64,000 bases of DNA, taken from Acidobacteriota bacterium (lineage in GTDB: Bacteria; Acidobacteriota; Terriglobia; Terriglobales; Acidobacteriaceae). The stretch covers positions 1-64,000 of the forward strand of contig JAFDVQ010000009.1 of the NCBI GenBank assembly GCA_018268915.1. Direction: 5' to 3'. Of the stretch, positions 17,058 through 24,751 are shown piece by piece (within the stretch, counting starts at the first letter, position 1; every line of letters starts with the position of its first letter). A program made the position numbers and the translations under genes. Under the pieces are notes generated by a model. It worked only from the letters and a program-made list of their open reading frames with translations. It was not told where the DNA came from and made no database searches.

Positions 17058-18194
17058 CTAAGGAAGCAGTTCGCTCTGAGCTGCCTTTGGCGGCAACGAA
17101 CTGAGACGAGTAGCCAGCCATCCAGAGGCGGTCCAGAACAGAAACATGTAGCCATAGCCGAACCGCCCCGCGACATTCGAGATGTAGAGAAGATATCCCA
17201 GATTGGTTGCAATGAATGGAATGAGAAATCTCCGACGATGGACTCCCGCATTCGCGAATGCGACGAGCAAAGCGGGAAGAGCAAGGATCTCATCGTAGGG
17301 GTAGCTGTAATAACTAACGACAACCGAACACAGTATCACCATTGATCCGTGTTTCCACCAATTCCAGTCGTACGCGTGCTTCCTAAAATAAAAAATAAGC
17401 CAGATCACTCCACCCAGTTGCGGAAGTATTCCAAGAGAGTGGTTTCCTGTGACCAGGTAGAGCATGCCCCCGAGATTGGGATAGGCTTCTGTTTCGTGTA
17501 CCACCTCAGATGTGCGTACTAGAAACTGAGACCAGATATGGGGATTCAACAACTGGATCGCCAAACTCATACTGAAGAGCGCAATTGAAGCAAAGACCAA
17601 AACTCGCCATCGCCTTTGCCGGATCGTCCATATAACAACTGCAAGCAGGAACAGCAGCGCGACATGCGGCTTACCCAGCACGAGCACCAAGGATGCACCG
17701 GCTATCCAGTCCTGCCGCCGTTCGATCGCGATGAGAAAGACGGAAATTCCAAGAAGCACTAGAATTGTCCACTGCCCCAGCATGAGTTGAACGACTGCAG
17801 GCCCGAATAGAAGAGGTAAAAGGATGGGCGTTCTCGATGCGCCGGTGTTCAACTCTCGCCAGATTGCGTGAGTACAGCCAAGCAGAATGATCAAGCTTAA
17901 GAGCGTCCAAAATGCGAATGCGATCCGGTAGCTGAAGATTCCAAGAAGCAAAAATGATGGGATTGTCCATGGAGGATTCTTGAGGACAAGGGGTGGATCT
18001 ACCTGAATGCCGTGAGCACGTTGAAATTGTGACACGAGTTCAGGTGAGTATGGATTCTGCTTCACGAGGTGCGCGGCAGACCAGTATTGAGCAAGGTCCT
18101 GAACAGGAAGGGCACCCGCTGCCATGAATGCCGTGAAGAACATCAAGGCGGTGACGATGATCGTGAGAGCTACTGTTGAGAGGCGCTGAGTCAT
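17058..18194 (-). CDS. GT87-family membrane glycosyltransferase, divergent
   Basis: A 378-residue polytopic protein, shorter than the other family members here. The shared blocks are present in altered form: DLAQYWSAAHLVKQNPYSP (NPY at 47-49, so N replaces the D of DPY), GKPHVALL mid-protein and SYPYDE in the last third. It groups with the gene at 61058 rather than with the three at 6300, 7661 and 14792. Several helices and a basic C-terminus are visible. The first outer-loop D (D33) could take over the catalytic role if N47 cannot. Start ATG 18194 lacks a good ribosome site. Confidence 0.75.
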   Translation of the reverse strand: MTQRLSTVALTIIVTALMFFTAFMAAGALPVQDLAQYWSAAHLVKQNPYSPELVSQFQRAHGIQVDPPLVLKNPPWTIPSFLLLGIFSYRIAFAFWTLLSLIILLGCTHAIWRELNTGASRTPILLPLLFGPAVVQLMLGQWTILVLLGISVFLIAIERRQDWIAGASLVLVLGKPHVALLFLLAVVIWTIRQRRWRVLVFASIALFSMSLAIQLLNPHIWSQFLVRTSEVVHETEAYPNLGGMLYLVTGNHSLGILPQLGGVIWLIFYFRKHAYDWNWWKHGSMVILCSVVVSYYSYPYDEILALPALLVAFANAGVHRRRFLIPFIATNLGYLLYISNVAGRFGYGYMFLFWTASGWLATRLSSLPPKAAQSELLP

Positions 18195-18282
18195 GTCAGA
18201 GATTTGAAGTGCTTAAGAGCGGAACACCAATCTCTGCTCTGTTCCCGAGCTTCGGATAGCGATGGATATCTGAAATAAATCA

Positions 18283-18693
18283 TCACGGCCGCATTATCTC
18301 AAGGAAATCTCCCCGCTCGGTTCGACTCTTCTGGACAGTTCCTGCTGGCAGTTCGAGGACTGAATGTGCAGACAGACATGCCGACAGCCGCCATGCAGGT
18401 ACCGCGCTCCTGGTTTTCTTTACGCGATGCTCGCGGTCGAGATAGATGAGGTCGATGGGAAATTGCATGAAGAACGTATGGATCGCTTCACAAGGAATGA
18501 TCCACATGCCCTCGCCGGGATCGAGGCCTTTCCTCCCCAACAGTCCTTTGGATCGCTTGACATTACTGCCAGCCACTTCAACATGGTTGGCAACTTGTGT
18601 GTCGCGCGTTACGTTTCGGATTGAGACGAGCGCGTCGACACTGTTTTCAACCTCCGATGCGCCTCTCGAGTGACCCCGCTGCGATGATTCCAT
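18283..18693 (-). CDS. DUF192 family protein
   Basis: A 136-residue DUF192 protein. Family hallmarks: KGLLGRKGL, then HTFFMQFPIDLIYLDRE, and LELPAGT near the end. DUF192 proteins are small beta-rich domains, often exported, of unknown function. This one lacks a clear signal peptide, and its first ~25 residues are a polar extension. It lies 105 bp downstream of the secretin gene, separated by a hairpin, on the same strand. The pilus locus contains a second DUF192-like domain (fused to PilZ at 23337), so the domain is probably linked to this Tad system and not a random neighbour. Confidence 0.85.
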   Translation of the reverse strand: MESSQRGHSRGASEVENSVDALVSIRNVTRDTQVANHVEVAGSNVKRSKGLLGRKGLDPGEGMWIIPCEAIHTFFMQFPIDLIYLDREHRVKKTRSAVPAWRLSACLSAHSVLELPAGTVQKSRTERGDFLEIMRP

Positions 18694-18738
18694 ACTGCGC
18701 CTTGGATCCTTATGTTTTTCTTAGCAGCTCTGATGAAA

Positions 18739-18769
18739 GAGCCCCAGCAATGGATAATCACTGGGGCTC
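18739..18769 (-). terminator. Hairpin after cpaC
   Basis: Perfect 9-bp stem GAGCCCCAG (18739-18747) with CTGGGGCTC (18761-18769) and a 13-nt loop, 29 bp past the secretin stop. On the minus strand it is followed by TTTC, a modest U-tract, so it may terminate or attenuate transcription into the DUF192 gene. Confidence 0.6.
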
Positions 18770-18797
18770 GAATAGCTTTCAAATTGCGAGTTTTAGA

Positions 18798-20285
18798 CTA
18801 TTGTGGACCTGCTTGCTGCTGTCCGCCGCCGCTGCCACCGCCTACTGTCATACCACCCTCGATAGTTAGCGGCTGTTCGGGCTTCATGCTCTCGATCAGC
18901 TTCTCCACTGGTATGGTTGCGGGCGGAGGAGCTGGAGCAGAGCCTGCCGGCTTCTGGTCAGGTGTATGCATAGCAATTCCAGAGTTGGGAGGTAGGAAGC
19001 CAGCGGGGAACTTGAGTTCCGGCACCGGAGCGCCTGCTTCGATAGGATTCACGAGTTCTGGAGTAACAGTAACGATCAGTTCCGTATTCGTGCGTGATCT
19101 CTGCATCGACTGGAAAAACTTGCCCAAAACCGGTATGTCTCCGATAAATGGGATTTTCTGGAAGTTTTCAGTCTCGCGATTATCCATAAGGCCGCCGATA
19201 ATGAAGGTCTGGCCTTCTGCGAGTTCGACCTCCGTCTTCACGCGACGGATTGTGAGCGCAGGGACGGTTGCGCCACCGATATTGACAGCATTTCCGTAGT
19301 CGAGAGCGCTAACCTCAGGCGCAACTTGAAGACGTATGGTACCCCGATTTGTGATTGTAGGAATGAATGCAAGCAGGACGCCGAACTGCTTGTACTGAAT
19401 GGAAATGGGAGCAACACCGCCAGTCGAGCTTGATTGAGCAACGGGATAAGGATACTCGCCGCCGGCGAGGAAGCTCGCCTGATGGCCATTCTTCGCGAGC
19501 ACGTTTGGTTCGGCAAGCACCTCAGCAAGACCTCTTGTCTCCAAGGCCTGTATACTCGCGCCCAGCCCGATGCCTGGATAGGTTGCGGAGATGTTCCCTG
19601 TCAAGTATTGCCCTGTGCCGATCGATCCTATTGTGTTGCCGAGACCATTAATTGCGAAGTTGATGCCGAGCTGTTTCAGCCTGTTGCGATCGACGCTGGC
19701 AAACTTAACCTTTAGAAGGATCTGAGGTTCCGGAGCGGGCACATTCACGTTCAAGAGGTTGACGAACTTTCCTGCGGTTCCAGCAATCTTCTCCGCGCGA
19801 TCAGAGCTGTTCAGGTTATTAACGGTCCCCCGCAAAAAGATGATGCCATTGTCTTGAGAAACTCTCACGTTCTGGCCGGGGAGTTCTGCTCGCAGCTCGC
19901 GGCGAAGACCCTCAAGGGTGTCATTCGAAGCGAAGGAGCTTTGTCTGACCGTGACGTTGAAGAACTGCCGGCCGCCTGTTTGATCCCAGATGATCAGGCT
20001 GGTTTCTCCAGGCAATTTTCCATTGAGCAGAATCTGCGTTGGGCTGACGGCTTGTGCTTCCGCGAAGCCTCCAGCGCCTACCACGATACGAGTGACGGGC
20101 CGAGCGAGATCAAGGACAACTGATTTGCCGACAGCTAGCGACAAGTCATTTGTGGAATCCTGACTTGTAGCAGCAGCAGGCTGTGCACCCGTTGGGGGCG
20201 CCTGGGCCAAAGTGGCCCCACTCGCAAAGAAGACCAGTGTCAATGCGCTGACACAGGTGGTGGCGATCCCAGTCCTAACGTTCAC
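18798..20285 (-). CDS. cpaC: Tad pilus outer-membrane secretin CpaC/RcpA
   Basis: A 495-residue secretin that forms the outer-membrane pore for Flp pili. It has a signal peptide (about residues 1-28), then an N-terminal domain with AVGKSVVLDLARPVTRIVVG and NGKLPGETSLIIWD, typical of CpaC; a BON-like segment; and the secretin domain, roughly 180-420, with GLAEVLAEPNVLAKNGHQASFLAGGE-type core features and EGQTFIIGGL. The C-terminal tail is rich in P, G and Q and low in complexity. The gene overlaps cpaB by 4 bp (20282-20285), so the two are coupled. Length is normal for the family. The separate lipoprotein or pilotin often paired with secretins is not seen in the window. Confidence 0.93.
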   Translation of the reverse strand: MNVRTGIATTCVSALTLVFFASGATLAQAPPTGAQPAAATSQDSTNDLSLAVGKSVVLDLARPVTRIVVGAGGFAEAQAVSPTQILLNGKLPGETSLIIWDQTGGRQFFNVTVRQSSFASNDTLEGLRRELRAELPGQNVRVSQDNGIIFLRGTVNNLNSSDRAEKIAGTAGKFVNLLNVNVPAPEPQILLKVKFASVDRNRLKQLGINFAINGLGNTIGSIGTGQYLTGNISATYPGIGLGASIQALETRGLAEVLAEPNVLAKNGHQASFLAGGEYPYPVAQSSSTGGVAPISIQYKQFGVLLAFIPTITNRGTIRLQVAPEVSALDYGNAVNIGGATVPALTIRRVKTEVELAEGQTFIIGGLMDNRETENFQKIPFIGDIPVLGKFFQSMQRSRTNTELIVTVTPELVNPIEAGAPVPELKFPAGFLPPNSGIAMHTPDQKPAGSAPAPPPATIPVEKLIESMKPEQPLTIEGGMTVGGGSGGGQQQAGPQ

Positions 20286-21136
20286 TGTTTACCCCCGGGA
20301 GCTGCAAATTTCTCATCTGTTTTTGTGCTGCCATTGATGACGGTTACCGTGAAGGTATCCTGCTTCGGCTTCGGGGCTCTTACCGGCCCTGAGAGCTTCG
20401 GCTTGGAGGGAGGCGGAGCCTGCTCTACGAAGAGATTGGTCATCGCTGTTCCCTGCACTTTGATTTCTTTGGTATCGAGCGGATTGCGCAGCACGAGCTG
20501 AATGCGAGTCTCGTTGCTGGCCAGCGCGAGCACCTGCGCCTGCTCGGGTGTAACCAGAAGGTTGACCACCTGCACCTGCTGCGGTTTGCCTTCCTGGTCC
20601 TTCTGGATGTCTGTACCGGCTGAGATTACTTCGATGTTCTGGAGGACTGTTCTTACCTGGGTGTTGTTGCCGCCGCTGGCTTGCGCGTTTGGCGGGGTGC
20701 CCGAAACGAGCACGTCCACATGCATACCCGGAGTAACGAATCCGGCGACGCCGACGACCTGGTCAACGCGAACGGCGATAGCCCGGTATCCGTCCTTGAT
20801 GGTTGCCGCGAGACCACCTCCTGAGCCGACCGGCGCTAGGCGGTTATCGAGAATCGGCTCTCCCGCGAAGATCGGTGAAGTGACGCCGCGACCGATTGCA
20901 TTTTTGGCGTCAAGGATGGCGGTCTTCGGCACAGTGCCTTGAATCTGAACCGTGGTCAAATCCGGCGCACTCAGCACCTGTCCGATTTTGATATCGGCAG
21001 CGGCGGCAACCACGCGGGTTGCCGGTTGCGGTTTAGCCGCAGCAATGCGCATGCCGACCAACCGGTATACGAGCACGGAGCACAGTGCTGCGACGACGAA
21101 TGCAGCAAGTAGGATTGTTACCAGTCTTCGGTTCAT
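20282..21136 (-). CDS. cpaB: Flp pilus assembly protein CpaB/RcpC
   Basis: A 284-residue periplasmic assembly protein with one N-terminal membrane anchor (residues 7-28). A SAF domain follows (about 45-110: ADIKIGQVLSAPDL, AIGRGVTSPIFAGEPI), then the RcpC domain with RAIAVRVDQVVGVAGFV and GMHVDVLVSG, and a P/K-rich tail. In Tad systems CpaB works with the secretin in the periplasm. It is the first gene of a two-gene unit with cpaC and begins downstream of a 631-bp gap. The gene is separated from the tadZABC block by an oppositely oriented TonB-like gene and the PilZ gene. Confidence 0.93.
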   Translation of the reverse strand: MNRRLVTILLAAFVVAALCSVLVYRLVGMRIAAAKPQPATRVVAAAADIKIGQVLSAPDLTTVQIQGTVPKTAILDAKNAIGRGVTSPIFAGEPILDNRLAPVGSGGGLAATIKDGYRAIAVRVDQVVGVAGFVTPGMHVDVLVSGTPPNAQASGGNNTQVRTVLQNIEVISAGTDIQKDQEGKPQQVQVVNLLVTPEQAQVLALASNETRIQLVLRNPLDTKEIKVQGTAMTNLFVEQAPPPSKPKLSGPVRAPKPKQDTFTVTVINGSTKTDEKFAAPGGKQ

Positions 21137-21637
21137 CAGAATCCTGTCTTCGTGAGGTGAAGCACCCTGTTTCTACTTTCTCCAGCCAACGATGAGCTAT
21201 GGGCGGGGGAGTAGCGGCCTCTTCACGCAGAGTTAGTGGTCGAAATGGTTAACTGTCTGCACGGGTGAATGCCGCTAGAGTATAGCACTATGCGGCTTTA
21301 CGTATGCATCGAATTCAACCCCGCTAAACCGAAGTACCTAGAACGCCACACGTAACGGAAATGCGGCTGAATTACGACCTGGTCACACAGGATGATTCAC
21401 GAGCTTTGCACCAACAATGACCATGCGATTGCGCATGTGTCAATAGTACGAAAGCGTGAAATTCGATAAGCGAGAGAGCTTGCGAGATGCCCCGCGAACG
21501 CGCGCCAAAAAAGTGACTCAAGTGACATTCCCGCCGTGATTGCTCTTGTCGAGTTATGAAGCTACGCGCATACTTAAAAGAACGTTTGCCAAAGCAGCCT
21601 CTGGATCACGCGACCTTACAGCGTTGACCAAGCCCAA

Positions 21638-21691
21638 GGTGTAACTCGGTAGCCCTGAGGAGTTAGGGAGGCTGCCGCTATGAGTAACACC
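21638..21691 (+). promoter_or_regulatory. Long imperfect hairpin in the leader of the TonB-like gene
   Basis: Two nested stems: GGTGTAACTC (21638-21647) with GAGTAACACC (21682-21691), one mismatch in ten, and GGTAGCC (21648-21654) with GGCTGCC (21670-21676), all paired with one G-T wobble, separated by a 5-nt bulge on the 3' side. The loop and inner stem contain AGGGAGG, and the bulge contains most of an ATG start, so folding would hide a translation start. No U-tract follows, so it is not a simple terminator. It does not match a riboswitch class I can name. Confidence 0.5.
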
Positions 21692-21739
21692 TCACCAGAA
21701 ATACAAAACTGTTCCCCGCGTACAGTGATGATCAGGTAA
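21680..21739 (+). CDS. Possible 19-residue leader peptide
   Basis: ATG 21680 to TAA 21737-21739 encodes 19 residues (MSNTSPEIQNC...VMIR). AGGGAGG lies 8 nt upstream, a better ribosome site than that of the downstream gene. Start and ribosome site are both inside the hairpin at 21638-21691. The frame ends 28 nt before the TonB-like gene. It has no run of a single amino acid that would suggest classical attenuation. It could equally be a chance frame. Confidence 0.35.
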   Translation: MSNTSPEIQNCSPRTVMIR

Positions 21740-21767
21740 GCCAAACAGAGAGGGGTTCACCGGGCGA

Positions 21768-23285
21768 ATGAGGTCTTCGCGCACCATCACGCTTTTTACG
21801 ATGCAGCCCGAAGCGCCACGACGGCCTTCCGCTCTCGTTGCCTCGGCGGTCTTTCATTCAGCTGCGATCGCCTTCATCCTCTCTACGTTCCTGTACGCTC
21901 CGCATTTCAGGCTGCCTACGCCAGACGTCTACATGATGCAGCACGTCAGCCTCAACATGCCCCTTCCCCCGATTCCGAAGTCCGGCGGGGCCGGAAGCAG
22001 CGCTTATCCGAAAGCCGCTACGGGCCAGGAGAGTTCGGCCGAAGAGAAGATCGCTGCACCAGCCTCCAGCCGTGTTCACTTCATGCATCGCAAGCTTGCG
22101 CCACAGACGCTCATCCAGCCGGATGTTGATCCGGACAAGATGCTCCCCAAGGAGACCCCTCTGCCGTCGATGCTGCTGTGGTCGGGACACCGGCCCAAGG
22201 TGCAGATGCTCACCCCCCCGAAGCCCCAGCCGCCTTCGATCACGCTGGACAAGCCGAAGTTGAATTTCCCCAACAAGGAAACCCATATCGCCGCGCTCGA
22301 CATTTCTCCGACCCCGTTCACTTCGAAGATGCCGATGCCCGTGACAAGCAAATCTTCACCAGTGATTCTCAACCGGCAGTTGGAAGTGGAGAGAATTCCG
22401 GAAACGGGGTCCATCTCGAGTATTGAGGCCACGCCCGCAGCGGTTCTGTCGGCTTCAGACCTGCACATGAATCAGGGTGTGGTCAGCATGCCGGCAGCAA
22501 ACCAATCGGCAGAGGGTTCTGAAAAGGGCGGCCTGGGAACCGGAAAAGCCCCGGACCCGCTTCAGAATGGCGCTGGCGACGGCAGCTCAGGATCTGACAA
22601 AGCCACCGGGAAGGGCCAGAGCGGAAACGGCGGAAAAGCCACTGGACAGGGCGCAGCCGGGAAGACCGCCGGTGCCGGTTCAGGCAGCGGGAGCGGCGGC
22701 AACGGATCGCAATCGGGTTCGGGAAGCGGACAGGGCGCCGGCCACACGCCAGGCGCCGGATCTGGTTCGGGTCCTGCCGACGCGCACGGCTCCGGCGATG
22801 GCGACAATGGCACCGTGACGCGGATCAACCTGCCGAAGAACGGGCAGTTCAATGTGGTTGTGGTTGGTTCGACGCTGGATGAGCAGTATCCCGAAACGAC
22901 GGAAGTGTGGAAGGGACGTCTGGCCTATTCTGTCTACCTGAAGGTCGGACTCGAGAAGAATTGGATACTTCAGTATTCCCTGCCCCGCGCCGCTGACTCA
23001 GCGAACTCAGGCAGCGCCCATCTGGATGCGCCCTGGCCTTACTACATCGTCAGGCCGAACCTCAACCCGGATGACGCGACGTCCGACTCGGTGATGGTGC
23101 ACGGTTTCGTGAACGAGTCCGGCCACTTTGAGAAGCTGGCAGTGGTATTCCCAACGGACATGGGCTACGCTCGTGAGCAGCTCGTTCTGAATGCCTTGCA
23201 GCAATGGCAATTTCGTGCGGGCAGCCACGACGGGCAGGTAGCGAAACTGGAAGTTCTGCTGATTATTCCGGAGATCCTGCAATAA
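21768..23285 (+). CDS. TonB-like protein with glycine-rich linker
   Basis: A 505-residue protein with one N-terminal membrane segment (about 22-42), a proline-rich periplasmic stretch (50-240), an almost pure Gly/Ser/Ala low-complexity linker (249-348), and a C-terminal alpha/beta domain whose last part (VNESGHFEKLAVVF then LNALQQWQFRAG) resembles the TonB C-terminal fold. The architecture is that of an energy transducer spanning the periplasm, but no ExbB/ExbD genes are nearby. It lies inside the Tad locus on the opposite strand, between the PilZ gene and cpaB, so a job at the outer-membrane secretin is possible; it could equally serve a TonB receptor. M12 is a possible alternative start. 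Confidence 0.7.
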   Translation: MRSSRTITLFTMQPEAPRRPSALVASAVFHSAAIAFILSTFLYAPHFRLPTPDVYMMQHVSLNMPLPPIPKSGGAGSSAYPKAATGQESSAEEKIAAPASSRVHFMHRKLAPQTLIQPDVDPDKMLPKETPLPSMLLWSGHRPKVQMLTPPKPQPPSITLDKPKLNFPNKETHIAALDISPTPFTSKMPMPVTSKSSPVILNRQLEVERIPETGSISSIEATPAAVLSASDLHMNQGVVSMPAANQSAEGSEKGGLGTGKAPDPLQNGAGDGSSGSDKATGKGQSGNGGKATGQGAAGKTAGAGSGSGSGGNGSQSGSGSGQGAGHTPGAGSGSGPADAHGSGDGDNGTVTRINLPKNGQFNVVVVGSTLDEQYPETTEVWKGRLAYSVYLKVGLEKNWILQYSLPRAADSANSGSAHLDAPWPYYIVRPNLNPDDATSDSVMVHGFVNESGHFEKLAVVFPTDMGYAREQLVLNALQQWQFRAGSHDGQVAKLEVLLIIPEILQ

Positions 23286-23336
23286 TCCGCCGCTTTGGGC
23301 CCATCTCTTGGCACGGGCTGGGCAAACAAGACCACC

Positions 23337-24308
23337 TTAACCGGGTTGCTGAACACGCTGAATAAAGCGATGCAGCGCCTTTTTACCGACTCCTGTGTCA
23401 GGCAGAGGCTCGCCGCTATTCAGATCGACGGTGTTGGAAGGTACGAAGGTGAGGCCGACTCCGTCGGCTCCCCAGCGAATGACTTTGGTCAGCACCGAGA
23501 TGAAGTCATCGGGATCATCGCCATCTGTGTTGGTTCTCTGCAGGGTCATGAGGATCATCGTGCCTGGAAACCAGCGCTCGTCAGTGAGCAAGTAGATTCC
23601 GACATTGCTGATATCTGCGATATGGAAAGCCTGAGGTGCGCCGCCCGTCCAGTAGTAAGCGACCAGGCCAGGTAGAGGATGTCGCTTCGATGCGCGACGA
23701 TCGGTAGACAGCCAGCGCAGGAAACGAATGAACCAGGACGCGTTAGAAGGGCTCGAACTCTCAACTTCCATAGCTTCTTTCTCAATCAGGCGCTGATGAG
23801 CGGCCAATAATTCCGTGGGGCGATCGAGCTCGGGAGGCGCCTCGGCGACGGCGGTCTGAGACGAGCCGGAGCGGCCTGCCTGTGCTGTCTTCAATGCGGT
23901 GCGGCTTCCTTTGCCCGAAGAGCCGAGGCGTTCTTCCATCTCATCTGCGAAGCAGATAAGCATTGAGTCTCCGGCCTGAGTCTGGCTGGAAAAGATGCTG
24001 TTTCCTGGAACAATAAGCGCACTCGCCGGCTGCTCTCTCGTCTGTTCAACGGCGTAATTGGGAAAAGACTCGATGGCCTGTATCACCCGATTGTTCTCAT
24101 CGAGGTAAAGCAGGTCGATTGGAGAAAGGCCTTTCGTGGCAGGAACTCCCCGGAATGGCGAAAGCCAGAGGCCTGCATTGGGGGTCACGGAGAGATCATC
24201 GAGCAGGGCCTTCAACTGCATCGCAGCAGAATCGGCCATGATCACGCCTAGACTGAGGAAGCTCTCGCGGGTCTGGTTGTAAACACAGTATTTGCGAGAC
24301 TCCGTCAT
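23337..24308 (-). CDS. DUF192-like and PilZ domain fusion protein
   Basis: A 323-residue cytoplasmic-type protein. The N-terminal part (about 10-115) has the DUF192 pattern: GLWLSPFRGVPATKGLSPIDLLYLDENNRV and a later SALIVPGNSI block. After a polar linker a PilZ domain (about 204-295) shows both c-di-GMP-binding motifs intact: RASKR (RxxxR, R205-R209) and DISNVG ([D/N]xSxxG, 232-237). I chose ATG 24308, which has GAGG 5 nt upstream; TTG 24323 is the outer limit of the frame. It follows tadC and the small membrane peptide on the same strand, beyond a strong hairpin. It is a good candidate for a c-di-GMP receptor acting on the Tad pilus; that role is inferred. Confidence 0.8.
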   Translation of the reverse strand: MTESRKYCVYNQTRESFLSLGVIMADSAAMQLKALLDDLSVTPNAGLWLSPFRGVPATKGLSPIDLLYLDENNRVIQAIESFPNYAVEQTREQPASALIVPGNSIFSSQTQAGDSMLICFADEMEERLGSSGKGSRTALKTAQAGRSGSSQTAVAEAPPELDRPTELLAAHQRLIEKEAMEVESSSPSNASWFIRFLRWLSTDRRASKRHPLPGLVAYYWTGGAPQAFHIADISNVGIYLLTDERWFPGTMILMTLQRTNTDGDDPDDFISVLTKVIRWGADGVGLTFVPSNTVDLNSGEPLPDTGVGKKALHRFIQRVQQPG

Positions 24309-24555
24309 CTGCGCCTCTTCCAAAAGCCAACTGCGGGAACATGCATCGAGTGTTGCTTTCGAAATCTCGACCCTGGTCCAACAGAAACGCAGAGGGAATC
24401 TGCGTCCGTGTCACCCGAATGACCCGGCTGGTCGACGACTGTACGGTCACACGGAGACGTTAGACTTTATCGAAACTGACACTAGATTACAACGAGGCCG
24501 ACGGGACAAGAAGAGATTCACCGTCGAGAATGACGGCGTCTGCGGAGGCAGAGGT

Positions 24556-24597
24556 GCCGAATGACATTCTGGATTGCCTTCCAGAATGTCATCCGGC
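24556..24597. terminator. Very stable hairpin between the small membrane peptide and the PilZ gene
   Basis: An 18-bp stem with a single mismatch: 24556-24573 pairs with 24580-24597 around a 6-nt loop; the core ATGACATTCTGGA/TCCAGAATGTCAT is perfect. It starts 23 bp beyond the stop of the 31-residue peptide gene. There is no U-run on the minus strand (CCTTTT on plus), so on the minus strand it may act as an mRNA 3' end or processing site rather than a classical terminator. Confidence 0.7.
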
Positions 24598-24619
24598 CCT
24601 TTTGACTAACCGGAAGGTA

Positions 24620-24715
24620 TTACTTCACGCGGGTGCGGCGACGCTGAATCAGGATAACCAGCACGATAACAAAAAGCACACCGGATACGATCCGGACAAT
24701 CGTGGTTTGATCCAT
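24620..24715 (-). CDS. 31-residue single-pass membrane peptide in the tad operon
   Basis: ATG 24715-24713 to TAA 24622-24620 encodes 31 residues: a short polar start (MDQTTIVR), one hydrophobic helix (about 9-23) and a basic tail QRRRTRVK. AGGGAGAG lies 7 nt before the ATG, one of the best ribosome sites in the window, which supports real translation. The gene lies 36 bp after tadC on the same strand. Size, single helix and positive-inside tail suggest a small inner-membrane subunit or stabiliser of the TadB/TadC platform. I know no named family. Confidence 0.65.
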   Translation of the reverse strand: MDQTTIVRIVSGVLFVIVLVILIQRRRTRVK

Positions 24716-24751
24716 TTTGATTCTCTCCCTTCGTTTGAATGGTTGCGGACT

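Larger units (their letters stand above)
21137..21767. other. Long intergenic region between cpaB and the TonB-like gene
   Basis: A 631-bp divergent gap that must hold the promoters of cpaB-cpaC (minus) and of the TonB-like gene (plus). The left two thirds show only short AT-rich patches. The right third contains a long imperfect hairpin (21638-21691) and a 19-codon open frame with a good ribosome site (21680-21739), both listed separately. I could not choose a promoter with confidence. Confidence 0.5.

Noticed and set aside
21768..23285. Tad pseudopilin (TadE/TadF/TadG) identity for the protein with N-terminal helix
   Set aside because: The helix lacks the pilin cleavage motif and the C-terminus is TonB-like; no TadE, TadF, TadG or TadD gene is visible in the window.
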